A stretch of DNA of 5,328 nt from Candidatus Nitrosocosmicus sp. GTDB taxonomy: Archaea > Thermoproteota > Nitrososphaeria > Nitrososphaerales > Nitrososphaeraceae. The notes below the pieces were generated by a model, which did not search any database, was not told the origin of the DNA, and saw only the letters and a program-made list of their open reading frames with translations. Each line of letters begins with the position of its first letter. Positions within the stretch are counted from its first letter, which is position 1. Positions 1 to 5,328 of the stretch are shown here, one piece after another. The position numbers and the translations under genes were made by a program. Location: contig JAKDMR010000171.1 in the NCBI GenBank assembly GCA_030452275.1, forward strand, positions 1 to 5,328, read 5' to 3'.

Positions 1-260
1 AATCACATTGTGGCACTAGCCAACTTCATTACCGACGCCGCCTTTTGTCTTGGATACGTTCTACTTACAATCAAAAAAATATTAATATAAATCTTGTTCT
101 TAGATAATTCATAAATTCAATTTTTAAGTTACCAATAGGTCGATTAAGTCGGCATATGGTAAAGGTTCTTGAATTCGCTCAGAATAAGAATTGAATGTAA
201 AATTGATTATTGATTAAAACAATCCAGACTGGAATTGCTTTGAATATTTATTATCTCTAT
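1..260. other. Mostly non-coding AT-rich region upstream of the aminotransferase gene
   Basis: After about position 61 this stretch is AT-rich and has frequent stops in all forward frames, so it looks intergenic. The first 60 bases are clearly GC-richer. Forward frame 1 is open from position 1 to a TAA at 88-90 and would encode a hydrophobic tail (for example ALANFITDAAF). This could be the 3' end of a gene lying to the left, but 29 codons are too few to identify or even confirm it. A short T-run at 119-125 could serve as a terminator for such a gene. A small tandem duplication of the heptamer TTGATTA lies at 203-216. I see no tRNA or other structured RNA here. Confidence 0.4.
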
Positions 261-274
261 GCAAAATTTAAAAA
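261..274 (+). promoter_or_regulatory. Candidate BRE/TATA promoter of the aminotransferase gene
   Basis: GCAAAA at 261-266 fits the archaeal BRE pattern RNWAAW. It is followed directly by TTTAAAAA at 267-274, which fits an archaeal TATA box. With the usual spacing of about 25 bases, transcription would start near 296-298, giving a leader of roughly 15 bases before the ATG at 312. A second TATA-like sequence (CATATAAAAG, 275-284) would give a nearly leaderless message. The choice between the two is an inference. Confidence 0.45.
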
Positions 275-311
275 CATATAAAAGATTCTGCAAAGGGACA
301 ATAAAATAGTT

Positions 312-1646
312 ATGAAAGCTGAAGATTATGCAGAATTGTACAAGAGTAAAACATTTGAATCCATGAATTTGTATTTCAAATCCAGAGACATTTTTCCCGG
401 AGGGATAAATCATAACATTAGATACTTTAAACCTTATCCTTTTTTTACCACCAAGTCACGTGGTAAATATTTATTTGATGTTGATGGAAACAGGTATTTG
501 GATTTTTGGAATGGTCACTGGGCCCTTATCCTAGGGCATTCTCCAGAGATCGTGACATCGAAGCTAAAGAAGCAAGTTGGCAAAGGTACTCTCTATGGGA
601 CCGCAAATAAAGCAAGTTGGAAACTAGGCAATGAAATTAATAAGGCCATACCTCTGGCAGAGAATTTAAGATTCTGTAGTACTGGATCAGAAGCGACCAT
701 GTATGCAATTCGTTTAGCGAGGGCTTCGACAGGCAAGAGGGTGATTGCCAAGGTAGAGGGGGGATGGCATGGTTTTAATACAAACCTCTTGCAATCGGTG
801 AATTATCCTTATGAAGCAGATGAAGGTATGGGACTTATTGAAGATGAGGGTCATTTTATTGAATCATTACAATTTAACGATTTAGAAAGATCCATAAAAG
901 TGTTGGAGTCTATCAAGGATGATCTTGCAGCTATTATTGTCGAACCGGTTTTGGGTGGAGCAGGATGTATCACTCCTCAGGACGGGTACCTACTTGGATT
1001 ACAAGAATTTGCGAAAAGGACTGGAAGTCTATTTATACTAGACGAAATAGTCACGGGGTTCAGGTTTGCCTTTAATGGAGCTATGAATTTATTCAAGTTA
1101 GACCCGGACCTTTTTACCTTAGGCAAAATTATTGGTGGAGGACTTCCCATAGGAGCAGTATGCGGAAAGAAAGAGATAATGAAAATGGCAGATGCAACCG
1201 TAGACAATAATAAATCCTCATATTGTTCGATTGGCGGAGGCACATTTTCTGCAAACCCACTGACAATGAAGGCGGGATATTTTACCCTAAAAAAATTAAG
1301 AAAAAATCCAGGAATCTATGAGAAAATCAATAGTCTAGGAGAGATTGCAAGAAGAGAATTAGCAAAATTATTCGTTGAGCTCGGTATACGTGTCCAAGTG
1401 ACAGGAATTGGATCTTTATTCATGATTCATTTCCTGAACGAAAAGACAGAGAGGATAGAGAATGCTGTTGACGCAGCACTAGGTGACAGAGAACTGTTAA
1501 TTAATTATAATCTGGCACTAATGGCTAAACATGATATATTTTTCTTGCCAGGGAAGATGGGAGCATTTTCAAACGCCAATGATAAGAAAGATGTAATCAG
1601 AATGGTCGAATCAACTAGAAGGATATTTGAACAAAATAAACAATAA
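312..1646 (+). CDS. PLP-dependent class III aminotransferase, glutamate-1-semialdehyde aminomutase-like
   Basis: This is a complete 444-residue cytosolic enzyme of the fold-type I, class III aminotransferase family. Motifs appear in the expected order: FPGG near 28-31 in the N-terminal substrate segment, DVDGNRYLDF at 56-65, the phosphate-binding STGSEA at 123-128, GGWHG at 150-154 with the cofactor-stacking aromatic W152, EP at 211-212, DEIVTGFR at 244-251 with D244 for the pyridine nitrogen, GKIIGGGLPIGA at 271-282 with K272 as the Schiff-base lysine, and GTFSANPL at 310-317. Length and motif spacing match glutamate-1-semialdehyde 2,1-aminomutase (HemL). However, the HemL segment PGGVNSPVR reads PGGINHNIR, the usual GSWGPMILGH region reads WNGHWALILGH, and the region after GGWHG (about 155-190) does not resemble the HemL gating loop. 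The N-terminal PGG...R...PYPF arrangement also recalls beta-amino-acid transaminases. The fold and PLP chemistry are secure but the substrate is not: it may be a HemL paralogue with another amino donor. The ATG at 312 is chosen because it lies shortly after a TATA-like box. M18 is a possible alternative that would still keep all motifs. It stands alone on this strand and converges on the permease gene. Confidence 0.9.
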   Translation: MKAEDYAELYKSKTFESMNLYFKSRDIFPGGINHNIRYFKPYPFFTTKSRGKYLFDVDGNRYLDFWNGHWALILGHSPEIVTSKLKKQVGKGTLYGTANKASWKLGNEINKAIPLAENLRFCSTGSEATMYAIRLARASTGKRVIAKVEGGWHGFNTNLLQSVNYPYEADEGMGLIEDEGHFIESLQFNDLERSIKVLESIKDDLAAIIVEPVLGGAGCITPQDGYLLGLQEFAKRTGSLFILDEIVTGFRFAFNGAMNLFKLDPDLFTLGKIIGGGLPIGAVCGKKEIMKMADATVDNNKSSYCSIGGGTFSANPLTMKAGYFTLKKLRKNPGIYEKINSLGEIARRELAKLFVELGIRVQVTGIGSLFMIHFLNEKTERIENAVDAALGDRELLINYNLALMAKHDIFFLPGKMGAFSNANDKKDVIRMVESTRRIFEQNKQ

Positions 1647-1693
1647 CGATACTAAATCATGAGTTTTATCAAACTAATCATCCATCCTGTATG
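1647..1693. other. Short convergent intergenic gap
   Basis: Only 47 bases separate the stop codon of the aminotransferase (TAA, 1644-1646) from the stop of the opposing permease (TAG on the minus strand, 1694-1696). There is no hairpin I can support. A TTTT at 1662-1665, and the T-rich stretch at about 1713-1722 inside the permease 3' end, could end the forward transcript. The A-rich end of the aminotransferase gene (about 1629-1642) reads as T-rich on the minus strand and could end the permease transcript. The two 3' ends therefore probably overlap. This is an inference. Confidence 0.3.
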
Positions 1694-2449
1694 CTAATTT
1701 TCTCTCCACAAAGCCTTTTTCTTTGCCACCAATATAAAAAAAACAAAGTACGCAGTTTGGACAAGTAATCCTAAAGAGATGGACCAACCCTGAGGTACTG
1801 GGAAACCCATTGAATATTGCAACATTAATGAGGCATGAGTGGTGGGAACAAAATATGAAATGAATTGTAATTCCACGGGTAGTTTTTCTATTGAATAGAA
1901 GACTGGAGGTATAATTGCAATAATAACATTCACGAAAGAAATTAGCTGTGTGGCATTTCGCATATGTAGCATGTGAGAGGACAAAAAAAATCCTATTGAA
2001 GACATAGTCCCCCAAATGAGAAAGATATTTAACAATAACAAAGGGAGGAAATTCAAAGATACTGAAAAATATACAGCAAGTGACAGTAATGCCATCAGGG
2101 CTGGCAGCCCATATAGTAATTGTGATAGGGCCAATCCCAGCATATAGGTTATTGAGGAAACCGGAGAGGCAACAAATACATCTTGCATTTTATATTCAAT
2201 TTTGTAGAATGAAATATCTTGACCTAAAGCCAAACCGTAGCCTACTAATGCCATAACCAGACTTCCAGCTACCGCAAATTGTACATACTCGCCACTACTT
2301 ACTACAAATAAGATAAACAACAATGAAAATGGGGAAATAGCCGTGAATATTAATGACAGCGGATTTCTTCTTAACCAAAGGAATCCGGTCATATATGCAA
2401 TGATAAAGATCTGTTTGGTCACTGCATAGAAATTATTAAGAATATTCAT
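1694..2449 (-). CDS. ABC-2 type transporter permease subunit
   Basis: This is a 251-residue integral membrane protein with the layout of the ABC-2 family, whose members export drugs, polysaccharides, lipids or other substrates across the cytoplasmic membrane together with a separate ATPase. About six membrane segments are visible, roughly at 31-51, 56-77, 101-128, 132-157, 166-186 and 222-242. The amphipathic N-terminus and the cytosolic stretch after the second helix (FYKIEYKMQDVFVASPVS, 81-98) are typical. So are IIPPVFYSIEKLP (179-191) and YFVPTTHASLMLQ (199-211) between the fifth and sixth helices, which is the most conserved part of the family. The C-terminus is basic (VAKKKALWREN). The ATG at 2449 fits the N-terminal helix and a well-placed TATA-like box. 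No ATP-binding subunit lies beside it: the next gene upstream is divergent and unrelated, so the ATPase must be encoded elsewhere or beyond the window. The substrate cannot be told from sequence. Confidence 0.88.
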   Translation of the reverse strand: MNILNNFYAVTKQIFIIAYMTGFLWLRRNPLSLIFTAISPFSLLFILFVVSSGEYVQFAVAGSLVMALVGYGLALGQDISFYKIEYKMQDVFVASPVSSITYMLGLALSQLLYGLPALMALLSLAVYFSVSLNFLPLLLLNIFLIWGTMSSIGFFLSSHMLHMRNATQLISFVNVIIAIIPPVFYSIEKLPVELQFISYFVPTTHASLMLQYSMGFPVPQGWSISLGLLVQTAYFVFFILVAKKKALWREN

Positions 2450-2477
2450 GACTAAAGTACGTTTTCGGTTTGGAGAG

Positions 2478-2488
2478 ATATATATTAA
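2478..2488 (-). promoter_or_regulatory. Candidate TATA box of the permease gene in the divergent region
   Basis: Read on the minus strand this is TTAATATATAT, a good archaeal TATA-box match. Its centre lies about 33 bases before the ATG at 2449, so transcription would begin near 2456 with a leader of only about seven bases, as is common in archaea. Because the element is nearly symmetrical (GATATATATTAAC on the plus strand), it could also drive the methylthiotransferase gene. That transcript would carry a leader of about 54 bases. Confidence 0.45.
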
Positions 2489-2524
2489 CTAATGAAAACT
2501 CAAAAGTACTAATCAGTTTGTTGG

Positions 2525-2540
2525 GGAAAAGGTATATTGC
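2525..2540 (+). promoter_or_regulatory. Possible proximal promoter of the methylthiotransferase gene
   Basis: GGAAAAGGTATATTGC contains an A-rich BRE-like part followed by a weak TATA-like GTATATTG. Its centre is about 26-28 bases before the GTG at 2562, which is the spacing expected for a leaderless message starting at or next to that codon. No Shine-Dalgarno sequence precedes the GTG, which agrees with leaderless initiation. The TATA match is poor, so this is tentative. Confidence 0.3.
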
Positions 2541-2561
2541 CCAATTCGGTTCAACCAAGAT

Positions 2562-4172
2562 GTGAGATTGAGATCTATTACAACCAACGGAACAATAGAT
2601 GACGAGTCAATTTTCATTTCCTTGAAGCCACAATTAATTGACCAGATCAAAATTTTAAAAGGAACGAACTTGGCCTCTAAAAAAATCATTAGAGAAAATC
2701 CCGGATTTGGAACAGATGAAGGCTCCAAAAATGATGAGAATCAACGAAGACCCAGCTTCTGGATTGAAGGTTATGGCTGCTCTGCAAATTTTGCTGATCT
2801 AGAAATGATGGCAGGACAGCTAAGATTACGAGGATTCTTGATGGCTGAGAATCCCGAGAAATCGAGTATTAATTTGATAGTAACCTGCTCAGTAAAAAAT
2901 TCTACCGAACATAAAATGATTAATCGGATTAAGTACTTGACTAATACTAATAAACCTTTGATTATCGCCGGTTGCTTGCCGGCAGCGGATATGAGTTTAG
3001 TAAAATCTGCCAATTCACACGCGAGTATTATTGGACCAAATTCGATCGATAAGGTGGTTGAGGTCGCTCATGCAGCAATGGGTGGACAAACCGTGTCAAG
3101 ACTAGAGAACTCAAATATTGAAAAAATAAATATTCCTAGAGTTAGAATCAATCCTATAATTAGTATCGTTGAAATCTCAACTGGGTGTTTAAGCGAATGT
3201 ACCTTTTGTCAAACAAAGCTCGCAAAGGGCCACCTAAGAAGCTATAGAATTGGTGAAATAGTTAAACAAATAAGAGAAGATTTGGGACATGGGAGTAAAG
3301 AAATTTGGCTTACATCTACGGACAATGGATGTTATGGACTGGACATTGGGACTAACCTAGTAAACATGTTAAGGAGCTGTGAAAAAATAGAACAAGAATT
3401 TAAAATAAGACTCGGAATGATGAACCCCATGTATATTAACAGAATGATAAACGATCTATCGATGCTATATTCAGAAAGTAATAAGCTATTTAAATTCATC
3501 CATATACCCATCCAGAGCGGGAGCGAAAGAGTCTTAAGAAAAATGAAAAGAGGACACACGGTTAATACCACCAAGGATCTTATCACGAGATTGAAAGACA
3601 AGATTCCTGAAATCACAATAGCAACAGACATTATTACTGGATTCCCTACTGAAACTGATGAGGATTTTGAACAGACATTAGATTTAATATCATTCATAGA
3701 TCCAGATATTGTTAATTCATCGAAGTTCAGTGCTAGACCCGGAACTGCCGCATCGAAATTAAAGAAAGTCAATGATGACATAATTTTATCTAGATCACAA
3801 AGGCTGCATAATTTAATCAAGACAATAGCGATAAGGAGAAATTCCAATTGGATTAATTGGGAAGGGGGGATGCTCATTAATGAAATTGAAAACGGAAAGT
3901 TGAAGGGTAGAAATGATTATTACAAATCAATAACTCTAGATCGTGATCCTGAGTCATTTTCAGAAAGGAAGACCCAATCTAACCATCATACAAGAATACT
4001 TGAAACTAAGGTCTATCAGAAATACACCGATAAAAAGGAAGAAAATATGATTATCAAAACTGGCCCTTATAAGAATAGCACATTGTATTTTGACAATCCT
4101 TTCATGGGCAAGAGGATCAGGGTTAGAATAATAGGCCATTCAAATCATGTCTTGCACGCTATTCCAGTTTAG
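2562..4172 (+). CDS. tRNA (N6-threonylcarbamoyladenosine-37-C2) methylthiotransferase, archaeal/CDKAL1 type
   Basis: This 536-residue radical-SAM enzyme is predicted to add a methylthio group to t6A at position 37 of ANN-decoding tRNAs, making ms2t6A in the cytosol. The N-terminal UPF0004 domain (about 65-175) supplies three auxiliary-cluster cysteines: C73 in EGYGCSAN, C109 in IVTCSVKN and C138 in AGCLP. The radical-SAM domain (about 200-430) carries the CxxxCxxC cluster motif GCLSECTFC (C209, C213, C216), then EIWLTSTDNGCYG (247-259), HIPIQSGSERVLRKMKRG (314-331), ATDIITGFPTETDEDF (354-369) and ARPGTAAS (391-398). These blocks follow CDKAL1/e-MtaB rather than bacterial MiaB or RimO. A TRAM-like tRNA-binding domain begins near 432 (GKLKGRNDYYKSITL) and ends with GKRIRVRIIGHSNHVLHA (516-533). 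The protein is about 110 residues longer than a typical archaeal member. It has an extra segment of about 65 residues before the first domain and about 50 charged residues inserted in the TRAM region. The start is GTG: the frame opens after a TGA at 2493-2495 with no upstream ATG, GTG or TTG, and the next Met (M82) lies inside the catalytic domain. In-frame TTG codons at 2568, 2622 and 2670 are other possible starts. Confidence 0.93.
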   Translation: MRLRSITTNGTIDDESIFISLKPQLIDQIKILKGTNLASKKIIRENPGFGTDEGSKNDENQRRPSFWIEGYGCSANFADLEMMAGQLRLRGFLMAENPEKSSINLIVTCSVKNSTEHKMINRIKYLTNTNKPLIIAGCLPAADMSLVKSANSHASIIGPNSIDKVVEVAHAAMGGQTVSRLENSNIEKINIPRVRINPIISIVEISTGCLSECTFCQTKLAKGHLRSYRIGEIVKQIREDLGHGSKEIWLTSTDNGCYGLDIGTNLVNMLRSCEKIEQEFKIRLGMMNPMYINRMINDLSMLYSESNKLFKFIHIPIQSGSERVLRKMKRGHTVNTTKDLITRLKDKIPEITIATDIITGFPTETDEDFEQTLDLISFIDPDIVNSSKFSARPGTAASKLKKVNDDIILSRSQRLHNLIKTIAIRRNSNWINWEGGMLINEIENGKLKGRNDYYKSITLDRDPESFSERKTQSNHHTRILETKVYQKYTDKKEENMIIKTGPYKNSTLYFDNPFMGKRIRVRIIGHSNHVLHAIPV

Positions 4173-4198
4173 TCTACGATCACAAGGTATCACACAAC

Positions 4199-4211
4199 AC
4201 TTTTATCTTTC
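4199..4211 (+). promoter_or_regulatory. T-rich element: possible TATA box of the FtsZ-like gene and/or terminator of the methylthiotransferase gene
   Basis: ACTTTTATCTTTC lies about 27 bases after the methylthiotransferase stop. T-rich tracts of this kind end transcription in archaea. The same bases contain TTTTATCT, a fair TATA-box match centred about 32 bases before the ATG at 4237, which would give a very short leader. Either or both roles are possible, and the sequence alone cannot separate them. Confidence 0.3.
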
Positions 4212-4236
4212 GACTAAGGTTTGTTAATGACCATTG

Positions 4237-5226
4237 ATGAATGCTAATACTTTGAATGCATGCATCATCGGTGTTGGGAACGCAGGGATAAAGATAACAA
4301 ATGAAGTATTGGGAAAAGTAAACTTAGATTATCTTTTTTTGGAGAATCATCCCTCAACCAACTCAGATGGTGATAATAAAATTGAAATTACAATTCCATC
4401 CAGAATTAATCCATCATTAGACCAAATAAGAAAAAAATTATTTGAAGCATCAGATGATATCTTGGTAAAGGTTAACAAATACCAATCTATTATCATTGTT
4501 GGAAACTTAGCTTCCAAGTTTGGATCTGCAGTTTTGCCAGTCTTATCTCAAATGCTAAAGAATAACATGAAACGAGAGATTATTTGCTTAACCATACTTC
4601 CTTTTGGATTTGAGAAAGAAAAGTTATTTCGTTGTGGAGTATCTCTCTCTTTTTTATGTAAATTCGTTAACAGTGTTATTGTAATTGATAACAATGCAAT
4701 AGTAAGAAATGGGAATGAGATATCCATTGACCAATGCTACAAGATTACGAATACAGCAATTGTCGATATAATAGTTCAATCAGTGAATAAGAGTTTTCCA
4801 GATAAATTTAATTATGTCTTTTCTAATAAATCCACAGAAGGTATAAAGGATGCATTTATAGAAACAATGGCTCAGTTAACACAAAAAATTGATATTAATA
4901 GCATTCAAAAATGCTCGCTCTATTTGTATCAACCTGCTGAAAAAATATCAATATTGAAAAATGTAATAGAGACGACCCATAATTTACTTTCAGAAGCTGA
5001 ACAAGAAGTAAACATACTAGAAGAAGGGAATGAAATTACAAAATGTCATATCTTGGTAAAAACAAATAAAGACATTGTATCAGGATACGATCCGCTGAAC
5101 TTGTTGATTCCCAAGAAAAATATTCTAGATTTTGAACCCGAGATCGCAATGGACGATATTCGATTACCTTATTTCAAAGATATTGAATCAGGGCTTCCTT
5201 TGGTTAGCAGAAGATCCAGTAAATGA
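4237..5226 (+). CDS. Divergent FtsZ/tubulin-superfamily protein with degenerate GTPase motifs
   Basis: This 329-residue protein has the FtsZ layout but with decayed active-site loops. The N-terminal CIIGVGNAGIKITNEV (9-24) matches the FtsZ T1 nucleotide loop IGVGGAGNN. The T4 signature GGGTGTG is replaced at IIVGNLASKFGSAVLPVL (86-103), where only some glycines remain. TILPFGFEKEKLFRCG (119-134) matches the FtsZ segment KPFxFEGxxR, and VNSVIVIDNNAIV (144-156) matches its IVIPNDKLL strand. IDQCYKITNTAIVDIIVQSV (164-183) matches the long helix before the T7 loop. The T7 catalytic motif NxDFxD is absent (PDKFNYVFSNKS, 188-199). The C-terminal FtsZ domain is recognisable around 221-277 (CSLYLYQP, then an acidic helix, then CHILVKTN). 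A tail of about 50 residues follows and ends in basic VSRRSSK. Divergent FtsZ homologues are known in thaumarchaea, where Cdv proteins are thought to carry out division, so a structural, nucleotide-sensing or regulatory role is more likely than classical ring GTPase activity. I chose the ATG at 4237. A TTG directly before it (4234) is in frame, and an ATG at 4227 is out of frame and soon stops. It lies 64 bases downstream of the methylthiotransferase gene. Confidence 0.8.
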   Translation: MNANTLNACIIGVGNAGIKITNEVLGKVNLDYLFLENHPSTNSDGDNKIEITIPSRINPSLDQIRKKLFEASDDILVKVNKYQSIIIVGNLASKFGSAVLPVLSQMLKNNMKREIICLTILPFGFEKEKLFRCGVSLSFLCKFVNSVIVIDNNAIVRNGNEISIDQCYKITNTAIVDIIVQSVNKSFPDKFNYVFSNKSTEGIKDAFIETMAQLTQKIDINSIQKCSLYLYQPAEKISILKNVIETTHNLLSEAEQEVNILEEGNEITKCHILVKTNKDIVSGYDPLNLLIPKKNILDFEPEIAMDDIRLPYFKDIESGLPLVSRRSSK

Positions 5227-5275
5227 TTTTGATATTTAAAAAGAAATAAAATCTATTTGTAAATCCATAGTCGGG

Positions 5276-5311
5276 TATTTTTTATATTTAGAATATTTTT
5301 TATATTTAGAA
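5276..5311 (+). repeat. Perfect 18-bp tandem duplication, T-rich, after the FtsZ-like gene
   Basis: TATTTTTTATATTTAGAA occurs at 5276-5293 and again, without a mismatch or gap, at 5294-5311. Each unit holds a run of six T, which could act as an intrinsic archaeal terminator for the FtsZ-like gene. Each also holds TTTATATTTA, which resembles a TATA box for a gene starting to the right. The unit could therefore be a doubled terminator or a doubled promoter element, or replication slippage in AT-rich DNA. Confidence 0.8.
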
Positions 5312-5328
5312 ATTATTGATAATTCTAA
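5306..5328. repeat. Imperfect inverted repeat at the window edge
   Basis: TTAGAA at 5306-5311 pairs exactly with TTCTAA at 5323-5328. Inside it TTAT (5313-5316) can pair with ATAA (5319-5322) if one A is bulged out. The left arm is the end of the second 18-bp tandem unit. It could be a protein-binding site or part of a weak hairpin. AT-rich DNA produces such palindromes by chance, and the window ends here. Confidence 0.4.

Noticed and set aside
203..216. Tandem heptamer TTGATTA in the upstream region
   Set aside because: Two copies of a seven-base AT-rich word are expected by chance in DNA of this composition. There is no further copy or symmetry to suggest an operator.
207..413. Minus-strand open frame of 68 codons across the aminotransferase start
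   Set aside because: It overlaps the promoter and the first 100 bases of the aminotransferase gene. The F- and I-rich peptide is typical of AT-rich DNA read at random.
977..1243. Minus-strand open frame of 88 codons opposite the aminotransferase
   Set aside because: It lies wholly inside the strongly supported aminotransferase gene, over its PLP-lysine motif, and its peptide shows no domain or family pattern. It is a shadow frame.
1674..2015. Minus-strand open frame of 113 codons overlapping the permease on the same strand
   Set aside because: It occupies another frame within the 3' half of the permease gene, which has clear ABC-2 motifs. The alternative translation has no family features.
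3332..3877. Minus-strand open frame of 181 codons with a hydrophobic translation
   Set aside because: It is antisense to the conserved radical-SAM domain of the methylthiotransferase. The hydrophobic look comes from complementing codons for charged and polar residues. It has no recognisable motif.
312..5226. A possible new multi-gene system linking aminotransferase, permease, tRNA modifier and FtsZ-like protein
   Set aside because: The genes are on different strands with separate promoters, and no enzyme produces or uses a product of another as far as can be seen. Conserved neighbourhood in relatives would be needed to reopen this.

Overview
The window looks like chromosome from a low-GC archaeon, most plausibly an ammonia-oxidising thaumarchaeon (Nitrososphaerota, perhaps Nitrosocosmicus-like). 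This is an inference. It rests on a methylthiotransferase of the archaeal/eukaryotic CDKAL1 type, a very divergent FtsZ/tubulin-fold protein of the sort thaumarchaea carry beside Cdv division proteins, TATA-like boxes close to start codons, and the absence of Shine-Dalgarno sequences. No marker here fixes the genus.

Layout: positions 1-311 are mostly AT-rich non-coding DNA, with a slightly GC-richer first 60 bases that may be the tail of a gene outside the window. At 312-1646 (+) is a complete fold-type I (class III) PLP aminotransferase resembling glutamate-1-semialdehyde aminomutase, but with an altered substrate region. A 47-base convergent gap separates it from 1694-2449 (-), a six-helix ABC-2 type transporter permease with no ATPase partner in view. 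A 112-base divergent promoter region follows. At 2562-4172 (+) is a radical-SAM tRNA ms2t6A methylthiotransferase with a GTG start, an extra N-terminal segment and an insertion in its C-terminal TRAM-like domain. At 4237-5226 (+) is the FtsZ-like protein, whose nucleotide-binding and catalytic loops have decayed. The window ends in an AT-rich stretch with a perfect 18-bp tandem duplication.

The four genes do not form an obvious single pathway. The tRNA-modification gene and the FtsZ-like gene are co-directional but 64 bases apart, each with a possible promoter, so even they need not be one operon. I see no mobile element, CRISPR array, tRNA or rRNA. I also see no convincing new multi-gene system. 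The most interesting single items are the degenerate FtsZ homologue and the lineage-specific additions to the methylthiotransferase.
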